Assembly: GCA_031431125.1 (NCBI GenBank)
Contig: JANPCX010000074.1
Location: 1 to 59,553, forward strand
Direction: 5' to 3'
From: JANPCX01 sp031431125
GTDB taxonomy: Bacteria; Pseudomonadota; Gammaproteobacteria; Burkholderiales; Burkholderiaceae_C
DNA: 59,553 nt
Positions within the stretch are counted from its first letter, which is position 1; each line of letters starts with the position of its first letter. Position numbers and translations under genes: made by a program. Of the stretch, positions 1 to 8,256 are shown one piece after another. The notes beneath the pieces were generated by a model, which worked only from the letters and a program-made list of their open reading frames with translations, searched no databases and was not told the origin of the DNA.

Positions 1-75
1 CACCAGCCTCACAGCCTCTAGCTTGAACTCCAGCGTGTATCTGGCCCGATGCTTCATTCCGTCTTTCTTGCTCAT
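1..75 (-). CDS. IS3-family transposase OrfA, N-terminal end cut by window edge
   Basis: Reading the minus strand from the ATG at 75 gives MSKKDGMKHRARYTLEFK, continuing LEAVRLV at the window edge. This is the usual N-terminus of IS3/IS911-type OrfA transposases, just before the helix-turn-helix that binds the terminal repeats. Only about 25 codons lie inside the window, so it cannot be said whether the element is intact. The gene points away from the hypothetical gene that follows, so the right end of the IS should lie close to positions 75-110. Confidence 0.7.
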   Translation of the reverse strand, partial: MSKKDGMKHRARYTLEFKLEAVRLV

Positions 76-111
76 CTCTCGTTCTCCATAACTGCATTTT
101 TATCATCAGCT

Positions 112-1440
112 ATGAACTACGTTTTTCGGGGGCAAGGTCACGGTGTCAATAGGCAGCGGTACACACTTCAACGGAAACTCGCCTGTTTTTCAGCAACTGG
201 CTTAGCAATATGGTCTACTGATGCCGCCGCTATGGCTCCCGTCTATTTTGACCTCGGTGGGTTGCTCGTTGGGATCGCGTTGATTGTTCTCGCTGTTGGC
301 GGCGGCCTTGCTTATCTGCTTGGCAAAGGGAAAGGGGTTGCCATCTTTACAGTGCTGGTCCTGACGGCACTCATTTGGTTTGACCGTGACGTGTCGCAAG
401 AGAAACAAAGAAATGCCGAAGCCTTTCGCGTAGCAGAGTTCACGAAAAACGCTCGCTGCTTAAGCGAGGCTGGGGAATCTGGGGTTGCTTCAGATCAGAG
501 AGTGTTTCAACAGGTCTTCGTGCAGATCGGTGCGGACGTAAACGCCTTGGCGAGCGACTTACGCAGGCAAGATCACCTGGATAACGTGCAGTACGTGAAC
601 GTCTTCCCTTTGGACCGGATCGAAAGCGCGGCTTATGTAGATATCTCGGGCTTTACTGAGGCGATACCAAATGCGGGAAGGCGGCTACTAAGTGGAATCA
701 AAGTCGTTGTCAGTGACTCCTCTGGAAACGCCTTCGCTCAACGCACGGAAATCAACATTCATAACGGCGTGTGGTGCATGAGCAGATCGTTAAGCACATC
801 GACGGAGCGATTTGTTAAAAACTGGGTTGGTCAAAAAATTGGTATGTCACGTGGAGAAGATGCGCCATGGTCAAAGGTTCAAGACTATTCGCCCATTGCA
901 ACCGTGACCGAACCCGTAAAAGGGCGATTCGGTGAGCGTGTTCGCCGCCCTCGCCTCTCCACTGACGAAAATGTGCCTGGTTTGAAATCGTTGCTTTCAA
1001 CGATGAATTGCGCGGGAAGCGATCGAAAGTATGGTGACCGCTCGATCGTTTGCGCTCAAAACACCGTGGACGAAAATACCATCGACCCGTCAACCGTGAT
1101 CGGGCTGCACGAGTCTGGAGACCGTTGGCTACTGATACACACAACGACCAGTGTTTTTTTTATTCAGTCTTTAGACGTGGTTGAACGATCCAGAACAGGC
1201 GTCGTGACCAACGAGTGGCGATTACGATTTAAGGGGATCAGTTTAGTGAAGCAGTTCCCTGTTGAGCAACTCAGAGGCGTCAACATACAGCGTAAAGGGG
1301 GGGAGATTAGCCTGGATTTGCTCGCATCCAGGCACTGGGACACATTGAGTCCGGTGCCCCCAAGTGGGAACGAATACAACGAGTGGTACGACTACAAGGC
1401 CACGGTGTCAGCCTCGCTTACAAGCCGCCAATCGCGCTGA
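112..1440 (+). CDS. Hypothetical membrane-anchored protein
   Basis: I do not recognise this family. The reading frame is open from position 49, but that start lies inside the IS3 transposase end. The ATG at 112 gives a basic N-terminus followed by a hydrophobic stretch, and another ATG at 232 begins MAPVYFDLGG. Two hydrophobic segments follow (about residues 42-62 and 68-83 from the 112 start), then a long soluble domain of roughly 340 residues with four scattered cysteines. The topology suggests an inner-membrane anchor with a large C-terminal domain. Base composition is lower in GC than the housekeeping genes downstream and the gene sits directly beside an IS end, so it is probably acquired or accessory DNA. 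The true start may have been altered by the insertion. Confidence 0.5.
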   Translation: MNYVFRGQGHGVNRQRYTLQRKLACFSATGLAIWSTDAAAMAPVYFDLGGLLVGIALIVLAVGGGLAYLLGKGKGVAIFTVLVLTALIWFDRDVSQEKQRNAEAFRVAEFTKNARCLSEAGESGVASDQRVFQQVFVQIGADVNALASDLRRQDHLDNVQYVNVFPLDRIESAAYVDISGFTEAIPNAGRRLLSGIKVVVSDSSGNAFAQRTEINIHNGVWCMSRSLSTSTERFVKNWVGQKIGMSRGEDAPWSKVQDYSPIATVTEPVKGRFGERVRRPRLSTDENVPGLKSLLSTMNCAGSDRKYGDRSIVCAQNTVDENTIDPSTVIGLHESGDRWLLIHTTTSVFFIQSLDVVERSRTGVVTNEWRLRFKGISLVKQFPVEQLRGVNIQRKGGEISLDLLASRHWDTLSPVPPSGNEYNEWYDYKATVSASLTSRQSR

Positions 1441-1516
1441 GTGGGCCGCTCCCACACAGGCATTCGAACACAGGTTCGAATAGTCGTGCGATAAATAGAC
1501 GGCAAAAATTTAATCA

Positions 1517-1858
1517 TCACCCGGCACGCGGCCCCTTGACCTGGTCCAAGAAGGTTTGCAGCACTCCCAAGCATCGACTGTCCAGCCCGACCCACTCCAA
1601 ACCAATTTGGTAGTCGTCGCCACGCAGCACCTGAAAAACCACCTTGGCTTGGCCTGACACCACATCGGTTTGCCCCCCGGCGCGAGTCAATTGGATCGCC
1701 ACCTGGACTGTGGTTTGCGGAACCAAGGACGATGCCAACAACAGACTCAATCCGCCAACGCTCAAATCATGGGTTCGCCCGTCCACGACGCGACCTTGGC
1801 TTAGCAAGACGCGGGCTTTGAGCGTGACCTGTTTGCGAACACTTCCACGGTTTTCCAC
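1517..1858 (-). CDS. PilZ domain protein (c-di-GMP receptor-like)
   Basis: This is a single-domain protein of 113 residues. The N-terminus carries a basic stretch (SVRKQVTLKAR) in the place of the RxxxR motif, and DLSVGG about 20 residues later matches the D/NxSxxG motif. Together these bind cyclic di-GMP in PilZ domains. The length equals one PilZ domain with no extra effector part, so it would act by binding a partner protein, commonly in motility, pilus or polysaccharide control. The first motif is somewhat degenerate, so ligand binding is not certain. It stands alone on the minus strand, with about 290 bp to the next minus-strand gene. That gap shows no convincing gene. Confidence 0.75.
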   Translation of the reverse strand: MENRGSVRKQVTLKARVLLSQGRVVDGRTHDLSVGGLSLLLASSLVPQTTVQVAIQLTRAGGQTDVVSGQAKVVFQVLRGDDYQIGLEWVGLDSRCLGVLQTFLDQVKGPRAG

Positions 1859-2147
1859 TTTTCAAACGGTTGAAGCCGCACCTTTGTTGGATAGAGGGAG
1901 TTTCCATGATTCACCCATGGATCAACAAGTTCAATCGAAAAAACTCAACTGACCTGAGAAAAATACACCATGCAGATGACGCTGTCAGGGATGCGCCGTA
2001 AAACCCCTGCAGACTGTGGCGGCACGGACTCGGACTGCCTACGGCGCAGTTGTTCCTGCTGGTAGCAAAGCTGGTGGCAAAAAAGCCGCCTTGTAACCCC
2101 TTCCGATGCGCACCACCCCAGCCTCGAAAGCGTTGTGCAGCGCCTGC

Positions 2148-2494
2148 CTAACGCGGCCCCTGCCCGTAGGTGATGGTTTGCACCACTCCGTCCCGAAAAC
2201 GCACGGTTGCCATCAGGTTACCGGGACCGCGGTCGTATAGCCACTCTTCGATGGACACGCAGATTCCAGGTTGAACCAAAACAGCTTCATGTGTGGGGCG
2301 AACTCTGCGGGGAATGTGGACCGTGGTGCAGTAACTGTCCTTGAGCAAGGGCTCACCACATTTGTGGAGCAACGACAACGTGAATCCCCTTCACTGGCAA
2401 TCTGGCCGTTACAGCGCAAGGACTCGGCGCGAACAGCCGCGAAAGGCAATAAAGTGCCAAGGGCAAACAGTACAACCGAAACAAACAACTTCAT
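2148..2494 (-). pseudogene. DUF2845 exported protein, frameshifted
   Basis: Two minus-strand frames together make one DUF2845 protein. The upstream frame (2494 to about 2380) gives a signal peptide (MKLFVSVVLFALGTLLPFAA) and then SLRCNGQIASEGDSR. The downstream frame gives LSLLHKCGEPLLKDSY through VSIEEWLYDRGPGNLMATVRF. Joined, they match the family pattern of a short exported protein with conserved RC, EGD, KCGEP and EWxYxRGP motifs. The switch lies near 2377-2383, where one missing base would restore the frame (GDSR followed by L). It follows the GspE-type ATPase gene by 6 bp in the same direction and was probably its operon partner. It is either a real inactivation or a single-base sequencing error. 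Confidence 0.7.
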
Positions 2495-2500
2495 CGCGCC

Positions 2501-4333
2501 TCACTCCCAAGCCGGCGTTGCCCGCAGCACCTCTTCCAAGGTGGTGACGCCCTCCGCCACTTTCATCGCCCCTGCCAAACGCAGCGGCCGCATGCCGTCT
2601 TGCAAGGCGAGTTGGCGCAGTTTGGGCAGGTCGGTGGTGGGGTGGATGGCCGCGCGAACGGCTTCGTTCACGGTCATGAGTTCGTACAAACCGGCACGGC
2701 CTCGGTAACCGGTCATGCGGCATTCCAAACAGCCCACGGGTTTGTAAACCTTGGGGGTGCCGTTCAGGCGCCAGGGTTTGATGGCCTCTGCCAGCACGGT
2801 GGCCGCGTCGCCATCGTCGGGTTGTTTGCAGGCCACGCACAAAGTGCGCACCAGCCGCTGCGCCAGCACACCGATCACCGTCGCGCTGATCAGGTAAGAC
2901 GGCACACCCAAGTCTTCCATGCGGGTAATGGCAGTCGCTGCATCGTTGGTGTGCAAGGTGCTGAACACCAAGTGGCCTGTGAGTGAGGCCTGGATGGCCA
3001 TCTCAGCGGTTTCCAAGTCGCGGATTTCGCCGACCATGATGATGTCGGGGTCCTGCCGCATCAAGGCGCGCAGGCCTTGTGCAAAACCGAGATCGATGTT
3101 GCTTTGCACCTGGGTTTGGTTGAAGGCGGGCTGAATCATCTCGATCGGGTCTTCCACCGTGCAGACATTGACTTCGTCGGTGGCCAGTCGGCGCAGCGTG
3201 GAGTAGAGCGTGGTGGTTTTGCCTGAGCCGGTGGGGCCTGTGACCAAGATGATGCCGTGGGCGTTGGCCACCAATTTTTCCCAGCGTGGGCCATCGTGGG
3301 CGCCAAAGCCCAATTGGTCCAGCGACTTCACTGTGGTGTCGGGGTCAAATATCCGCATCACCATTTTTTCGCCGAAGGCGGTGGGTAAGGTGGCCAGTCG
3401 CATTTCCACTTCTTCGCCCAAGGGGTTGCGGGTTTTGATGCGACCGTCCAAGGGCCTGCGCCGCTCCACCACGTCCATGCGGCCCAGCACCTTCACGCGG
3501 GCGATCATCGCGTTCATCACACCGGGCGGCACCTGGTAGACCGTGTGCATCACGCCGTCGATGCGAAAACGAATCGCGCTCAGGTCACGACGCGGCTCCA
3601 AGTGAATGTCCGAAGCGCGCTGGTCAAAAGCGTATTGCCACAACCAGTCCACCACCTGGACGACGCCTTGGTCGTTGGCATCCAACTGCTTGTTGCTGCG
3701 GCCCAGTTCCACCAACTGTTCAAAGTTGGCCATGGCGGCCGTTTCACCTGTCTTGATGGCAGCGCGAACCGACTTGGACAGTGTGTAGAACTCTGTGGTG
3801 TAACGCTGCAACTCCAGCGGGCTGACCACCACCAGGCGTATCGGCTTTTGGGTATGGGCCTCAATCTCACTCACCCAGGCCACGTCACAAGGCTCGCAGG
3901 TGGCCACGGTGATTTCACGCAAGCCAAACTGAAGCGGCAAGGCTTTGCGGCGCTCGGCATAGTTGATGGACATGACGTCGGACACGCGACCCACATCCAC
4001 CTTGAGTGGGTCAATGCGCAAATAGGGTAGGCCACAGCGCCCCGCCACCCATTCGGTGAGTTGTTCCAGATCCCAGACCTTGCCGGTATCCACACTGCCG
4101 GCCCATCGGGTTAGATTGGCGCCGGCCACCCGCACCAAGGCATGCTGGGCGCTGTCGCCTGCAGCAAAACGCTGGGCGGTGCGGTCGTTGTCGGCAAGGC
4201 TGATGAAACCGTCGTCCAACAACCACTTCAGCAATACCCGCCAGGTCAGGCGACCAGCGTGCGGTGGCGGATGGGCGGCACCACCAATGTGGGCGTTGGG
4301 CGGGCGAACGGGGGCGGCTTCTTTGGTTTTCAT
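2501..4333 (-). CDS. GspE/PulE-family secretion or pilus assembly ATPase
   Basis: This 610-residue hexameric traffic ATPase belongs to the GspE/PilB family, which powers type II secretion or type IV pilus assembly from the cytoplasmic face of the inner membrane. An N-terminal GspE-N domain (about 60-190) precedes the ATPase core. The Walker A motif GPTGSGKTTT is near 366, the Asp box has VEDPIE near 394, and the Walker B region IIMVGEIRD lies near 431-439. A His box (LVFSTLHTND) follows. Four cysteines in two CxxC pairs (LCVAC near 499, CLEC near 540) form the zinc-binding site typical of GspE. No other pilus or secretion genes are adjacent, so it may be an orphan ATPase that serves a machine encoded elsewhere. 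The start at 4333 is followed by a Pro/Ala-rich leader. Confidence 0.85.
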   Translation of the reverse strand: MKTKEAAPVRPPNAHIGGAAHPPPHAGRLTWRVLLKWLLDDGFISLADNDRTAQRFAAGDSAQHALVRVAGANLTRWAGSVDTGKVWDLEQLTEWVAGRCGLPYLRIDPLKVDVGRVSDVMSINYAERRKALPLQFGLREITVATCEPCDVAWVSEIEAHTQKPIRLVVVSPLELQRYTTEFYTLSKSVRAAIKTGETAAMANFEQLVELGRSNKQLDANDQGVVQVVDWLWQYAFDQRASDIHLEPRRDLSAIRFRIDGVMHTVYQVPPGVMNAMIARVKVLGRMDVVERRRPLDGRIKTRNPLGEEVEMRLATLPTAFGEKMVMRIFDPDTTVKSLDQLGFGAHDGPRWEKLVANAHGIILVTGPTGSGKTTTLYSTLRRLATDEVNVCTVEDPIEMIQPAFNQTQVQSNIDLGFAQGLRALMRQDPDIIMVGEIRDLETAEMAIQASLTGHLVFSTLHTNDAATAITRMEDLGVPSYLISATVIGVLAQRLVRTLCVACKQPDDGDAATVLAEAIKPWRLNGTPKVYKPVGCLECRMTGYRGRAGLYELMTVNEAVRAAIHPTTDLPKLRQLALQDGMRPLRLAGAMKVAEGVTTLEEVLRATPAWE

Positions 4334-4346
4334 TCGGGTGAAGAAC

Positions 4347-5132
4347 TCAGGTTTCAGTCAGCACCAGCGGGCGCATCATGCGCAACCACTTTTTAGCGGG
4401 CAATTTGAAGCGAGTGTCCAAGGTTTCGGCGCGCTGGGCAAGGGTTTCGCGATCCGGCACCATACCGCCCTTCATGGCCACGACGATGGTGTTGCCTTCT
4501 TTGGTGGGTTGCATCGAAAACACCGGGCCGTCGCCAAAGGCCTTGGCGATGCGCGATGCACTTTGTTCAAAACTGGCATCGCGGCCAAAGAGGTTCACGG
4601 TCATCACTCCGCCGTCCACGAGCAAGCCGTGGCACTGGCGGTAGAAGTCTTCACTGTCCAGCATGGGGCTGGCGGCGTCATGGTCATACAGGTCGACACA
4701 CAAGACTTGCACGGTGTCGATGTGTGCCGGGTTGGCCACATAAGCGGCGGCGTCCATCTGCAACACCTGCAAGCGGCTGTTGTCATCGGGCAAGTTGAAG
4801 TAGGCACGGCACATGCCAATCACCGTGGCGTTCAGCTCCACCGCCACGGTTTTCATTTTGAGAACGCCGTGGGTGAAACGAGTGATGGCACCCGCCCCCA
4901 ACCCGAGTTGCACCGCCAAACCTTTCGATAAATCAGCCGGTTCGCGCAGCAGCAACCACACCATCATGCGCAGCACATACTCCAGTTCAATTGCCAGCGG
5001 TTTACGCACCCGCATGGCGCCTTGTACCCAAGGGGTGCCCAGGTGCAGGTAACGCACACCTTCAAACTCGGACACCGTGGCGGGTGCCAAATCGGCATCG
5101 ACTTCCGTCTCTTTGTTTTTTCGTGAACTCAT
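4347..5132 (-). CDS. Spermidine synthase-like methyltransferase-fold protein
   Basis: This 261-residue protein has the Rossmann core of the spermidine synthase family. GLAVQLGLGAGAITRF (about 70-85) is the nucleotide-binding glycine loop, TVAVELN about 15 residues later is the acidic end of strand 2, and LQMDAAAYV plus VLCVDLYDHD give strands 3 and 4. The N-terminal beta-hairpin domain of polyamine synthases is short, and in strand 4 the sequence is VDLYDHD. The substrate is therefore uncertain: it may be a polyamine aminopropyltransferase or an unassigned SpeE-like paralogue. Its ATG overlaps the stop of the glycosylase gene as ATGA, so it is probably translated together with the TatD and glycosylase genes upstream. 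Confidence 0.75.
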   Translation of the reverse strand: MSSRKNKETEVDADLAPATVSEFEGVRYLHLGTPWVQGAMRVRKPLAIELEYVLRMMVWLLLREPADLSKGLAVQLGLGAGAITRFTHGVLKMKTVAVELNATVIGMCRAYFNLPDDNSRLQVLQMDAAAYVANPAHIDTVQVLCVDLYDHDAASPMLDSEDFYRQCHGLLVDGGVMTVNLFGRDASFEQSASRIAKAFGDGPVFSMQPTKEGNTIVVAMKGGMVPDRETLAQRAETLDTRFKLPAKKWLRMMRPLVLTET

Positions 5133-5626
5133 GCAATTCCGTGTTGACTGAACACCTCGCGCCAGGCTAGCAGCTTGCGTTCAAACGACCAGCTGGCGTT
5201 GGCCGGGCTGGTGGATGGCAAACGGTGCACCTTGCACCCCAAGGTGAGAGTGTGACGCATGGCGCGAGCCGACTCACCCCCGTTGTGGGCGACCGCCTGC
5301 AAGGCAGGGGCCAGGCGACGCAGTTCGGCCCAGTCGTTGAACTCGGGCGCTTCAATGGCGCTGTCCAAACTGCCCTCGCGACGACAGCTGGCGTACACGT
5401 CCCAAATCCCGAGGCCGCGCTCCAGAACCAGCGCCAAACGCTGCGCGTACGACAAGGTGCGCAGCTCGACGCCCCATAAGGCAGACAACAACGGCCAAAA
5501 CTGATTGCGTGGGTGGGCGTAATACTGCTCAGCCAGCAATGACGCCTTGCTCGGAAAGCTGCCCAGCACCACCAAACGGGTTCTAGACCCGAGCACGGGA
5601 GGTAGGCCTTGAAGCCGTTCCATCAT
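5129..5626 (-). CDS. DNA-deoxyinosine glycosylase (UDG superfamily)
   Basis: At 165 residues this matches hypoxanthine-DNA glycosylases of the uracil-DNA glycosylase superfamily (family 6), which remove deaminated adenine from DNA to start base-excision repair. Seen in the sequence are the entry motif VVLGSFPSKASLL (about 20-32), the signature QYYAHPRNQFWPLL (about 34-47), GLGIWDVYASCRREGSLD in the middle, and a C-terminal LPSTSPANAS motif near 137 that corresponds to the DNA-intercalating loop. The gene overlaps both neighbours as ATGA, sitting between tatD and the spermidine-synthase-like gene. Both TatD and this enzyme act on DNA. Confidence 0.85.
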   Translation of the reverse strand: MMERLQGLPPVLGSRTRLVVLGSFPSKASLLAEQYYAHPRNQFWPLLSALWGVELRTLSYAQRLALVLERGLGIWDVYASCRREGSLDSAIEAPEFNDWAELRRLAPALQAVAHNGGESARAMRHTLTLGCKVHRLPSTSPANASWSFERKLLAWREVFSQHGIA

Positions 5627-6459
5627 TCGGCAAACGGAGGCAGCAAAGCCAAACGCGGCAAGGCGGCCATCGCATTGGCCGTGGTCGCCTCGGCCAGCGC
5701 CTGCAAGGACATGCCGCGCAGATCAGCCAGCACCTGGGCCACACGCGGCAGCTCGGAGGGTTCGTTGCGCGAGGTCAACCCTTGTGCACGCTCGGCCGCC
5801 ACTCGGTACAACCAATGCGGCGGAATGTCGGGTGCATCGGTTTCCAGCACGATGCAGGACAGCGGCAAGGTTTGCGCCAAGCGGCGAATTTGCAGCGCCC
5901 GGTCAAAAGTCAATGCGCCGCCAAAACCTAGCTTGAAACCCAAGTCAACAAAGGCCATGGCCTGCTGCTCGCTGCCATTGAAGGCATGGGCGATGCCGCC
6001 CACCACAGGGTGACGGCGCAACTGTTTCAGCAAGGCATCGGCTGAACGGCGCACATGCAGGATCACGGGAAGCTTGAACTGCTGGGCCAGCTTGAGTTGT
6101 GCCACATAAAAGTGTTCTTGTTTGGCGAGGTCGAGGTTGGGGACGAAGTGATCCAGTCCAATCTCGCCAACGGCCACCAAACGCGGGTCGGTTTGAAACT
6201 CGTGCAAAGCGGACGCGACATCCAACAAATCAGCTTCTGCGGCGCCATCCACATAAAGCGGATGAATGCCCAAAGCGTAAGCGCCGTTCACGCGGTGCGC
6301 CAGTTGGCGCACCGCTGCGAGGTTGCTGCGCTCAACGGCGGGCAGGACCAAGTGCTTGACCCCGCCTGCGCGCGCACGCGAGGCGACGTTGTCTCGGTCG
6401 GCATCAAACTCGCGAGCGTCCAGGTGGCAATGGGTGTCGATCCACATGACCGACATCAT
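5623..6459 (-). CDS. TatD-family metal-dependent hydrolase (DNase)
   Basis: This is a TatD-type TIM-barrel metallohydrolase, a family of Mg-dependent 3'-5' exonucleases and DNA repair nucleases. Metal ligands are visible as IDTHCHLD at the N-terminus, VAVGEIGLDHF in the middle, VILHVRRS, IAHAFNGS and VLETDAPDIPP near the C-terminus. The frame is open upstream to 6528, but the family begins directly before IDTHCHLD. I therefore place the start at the MMSVMWIDTH cluster (6459; 6447 is equally possible). The C-terminal part is followed by the glycosylase gene with a 4-bp overlap. The upstream gap to the divergent GST gene is about 100 bp and should hold both promoters. Confidence 0.88.
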   Translation of the reverse strand: MMSVMWIDTHCHLDAREFDADRDNVASRARAGGVKHLVLPAVERSNLAAVRQLAHRVNGAYALGIHPLYVDGAAEADLLDVASALHEFQTDPRLVAVGEIGLDHFVPNLDLAKQEHFYVAQLKLAQQFKLPVILHVRRSADALLKQLRRHPVVGGIAHAFNGSEQQAMAFVDLGFKLGFGGALTFDRALQIRRLAQTLPLSCIVLETDAPDIPPHWLYRVAAERAQGLTSRNEPSELPRVAQVLADLRGMSLQALAEATTANAMAALPRLALLPPFAE

Positions 6460-6563
6460 GCCTGCATGTCGGCGAGCGCACTTTGCGCCGTCGGCGCGTG
6501 GGTGGTGCCGAGCACAAATCAAAACCACGGCTCTTATGAAGGTCCTGCTCCGGCTCTCGTAAG

Positions 6564-7310
6564 ATGCAGGCCATGCTGCGCCTGAACACCTTCACCATCT
6601 CCCACTTCTCGGAGAAAGCGCGTTGGGCGCTGGATTTCAACCAAATCAAGTACACCGAACGTGCCCTGGTGCCCGGAGCGCATTTGTGGACGATGCGCCA
6701 ATTGCAGGCCGAATCCCGCGTGCCGCTGCTGGAGCACGATGGGCAACTGATCCAAGGCTCGGGCGCCATCCTGAACTACCTGGAGCAAAACCTGAACGCC
6801 AAACGCCTGTCTGTGTCGACCTCACAGGCCGCCCGCTGCGCGGAGTTGGAAGCCCTCGCCGACCGCGCGTTTGGATTGGGCATCCAGCGTATTTTTTACG
6901 GTCCACTTTTGGCCAACCGCCGCACCATCGTGGACCTGTGGAGCCAAGGCGGCCCCGCTTGGAGCCGGGTGTTCTTGAACCTGAGCTACCCCTTGCTCGC
7001 CACAGGCGTGGCCCGCAAGTACAAGGTCAGGCCCGACAAAGTGGCCGAAGCCAAAGACTTGTTCCGCAAGACCTTCGACTACTTCAATGTGATTTTTCGC
7101 GACAACACCTATTTGATGGGCGACCACATCACCCGCGCCGACGTCACCGTGGCGTCGCTTTTGGCACCACTGTGCTGCCCGCCCGAGCATGTCGCCCGCT
7201 GGCCCGCCGCCATGCCGGCAGAAATTGAGGCATTTCAGAACGAATTCCGTGGCCACCCCACCTGGAACTTCGTGCTGCGCCTTTACCACCAGCAACGCCG
7301 CTCGCGGTGA
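6564..7310 (+). CDS. Glutathione S-transferase family protein
   Basis: The N-terminal thioredoxin-like GST domain is visible as LNTFTISHFSEKARWALDF (about 6-24) with the RVPLLEHDGQLIQGSGAILNYLEQ segment (about 53-76). That segment carries the cis-Pro (VPLL) and the glutathione-binding SGAI motif. The rest is a helical C-terminal domain ending at 248 residues. The catalytic serine or tyrosine position is occupied by S/H in ISHFSEKAR, as in many bacterial beta-like GSTs. Members conjugate glutathione or act as peroxidases or chaperones, and the substrate cannot be told from sequence. The gene is 25 bp upstream of arfB on the same strand. An alternative start is the Met at codon 4. Confidence 0.8.
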   Translation: MQAMLRLNTFTISHFSEKARWALDFNQIKYTERALVPGAHLWTMRQLQAESRVPLLEHDGQLIQGSGAILNYLEQNLNAKRLSVSTSQAARCAELEALADRAFGLGIQRIFYGPLLANRRTIVDLWSQGGPAWSRVFLNLSYPLLATGVARKYKVRPDKVAEAKDLFRKTFDYFNVIFRDNTYLMGDHITRADVTVASLLAPLCCPPEHVARWPAAMPAEIEAFQNEFRGHPTWNFVLRLYHQQRRSR

Positions 7311-7335
7311 GCGCGGGGCCCTCGTATTCAGTCCC

Positions 7336-7731
7336 ATGCTTGAAATCAAGGACAGTGAAATCGAGTTCAGCGCCATTCGTGCCCAAGGCGCTGGAGGTCA
7401 AAACGTCAACAAGGTGTCGAGCGCGGTGCATTTGCGCTTTGACATCCATGCGTCGTCCTTGCCGTTAGAAGTGAAAGAGCGCCTCTTGGCCCTGAGCGAC
7501 CAGCGCATCACCTCGGACGGCGTGGTGGTCATCAAGGCCCAAACCAGCCGCAGCCAGGACATGAACCGCGCGGACGCGATGGTACGTTTGAACGAACTGG
7601 TGAACAGCGTCGCCACGCCGCCCAAACCTCGCAAGGCCACCAAACCCACCTACGGCTCCAAACAGCGGCGTTTGGAAGGCAAGGGACAACGTTCGGCCAT
7701 CAAAGCCGGTCGCGGCAAGGTCACAGAATGA
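7336..7731 (+). CDS. arfB: Alternative ribosome-rescue peptidyl-tRNA hydrolase ArfB
   Basis: This 131-residue protein has the class I release factor catalytic loop GAGGQNVNKVSSAVHLRFD (GGQ at 20-22) at the start of the chain, followed by a basic, probably disordered C-terminal tail rich in Lys and Arg (KPTYGSKQRRLEGKGQRS). That layout is typical of ArfB (YaeJ), which enters the empty mRNA channel of stalled ribosomes with its tail and hydrolyses the peptidyl-tRNA. The frame is open further upstream, but MLEIKDSEIEFSAIRAQG is the family N-terminus, so the start is the ATG at 7336. The gene is closely flanked by the GST gene and a small unknown gene on the same strand. Confidence 0.9.
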   Translation: MLEIKDSEIEFSAIRAQGAGGQNVNKVSSAVHLRFDIHASSLPLEVKERLLALSDQRITSDGVVVIKAQTSRSQDMNRADAMVRLNELVNSVATPPKPRKATKPTYGSKQRRLEGKGQRSAIKAGRGKVTE

Positions 7732-7738
7732 GGCGTCT

Positions 7739-8137
7739 ATGTTTCCATTGACGTTCAGCTTTCACGACTCAGAGGTCAAATACATCCGCCAGGAGCAGCA
7801 CATTGTGCGGGTGGTGTTTTCTGCGGCGAGGGTTGAAAGCGCCGCGTCGGAAACTGGGGTATTCGACGGATATGCGCTGGGCATCGATCTGCAACTCATC
7901 GGCGTCATTGGCACCGACTTGGCATCAGATGGCTTCGGCCGTTTGTCAAGCGGAAGCATCTCGGTCGGTGGCCCGGCGCGTTCTTCCCTCCTGCTTCCGA
8001 GTTTGCCGTTTGAATGGGCGGGCACGACGCACCTGGAGTTGAATTTCAGCCAAGGCCCTGTGTGGGCAGCCCGCGCCCTGCGGATCAAGCTTGATTGGGA
8101 AAATGGGGAACGCTTTTTAGAGGGGAAGGCTTGCTGA
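7739..8137 (+). CDS. Hypothetical protein
   Basis: This is a 132-residue protein that I do not recognise. It begins 7 bp after arfB, so it is probably part of the same transcript. The sequence is a soluble beta-rich pattern (alternating hydrophobic residues, for example IVRVVFSAARV, LGIDLQLIGVIG, LRIKLDW). There is no signal peptide or membrane segment, and a single Cys sits at the very C-terminus. No catalytic motif is evident. Codon use matches its neighbours, which supports a real gene. Confidence 0.55.
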   Translation: MFPLTFSFHDSEVKYIRQEQHIVRVVFSAARVESAASETGVFDGYALGIDLQLIGVIGTDLASDGFGRLSSGSISVGGPARSSLLLPSLPFEWAGTTHLELNFSQGPVWAARALRIKLDWENGERFLEGKAC

Positions 8138-8256
8138 CACAAAGCCCGGAGCGGCGGGTGAACTGCGCTTTTTTCCAACACCGTCGGCCACACAACCGAC
8201 GCACCGCATGCTAAGGTTTCATCCACAGCGCATTTCAGCGCTGACAGCATCCAAGG

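Noticed and set aside
1950..2147. Short frame ending GSKAGGKKAAL near 2050-2088
   Set aside because: No start, no family match and only a few codons; probably chance or an unrecognisable remnant.
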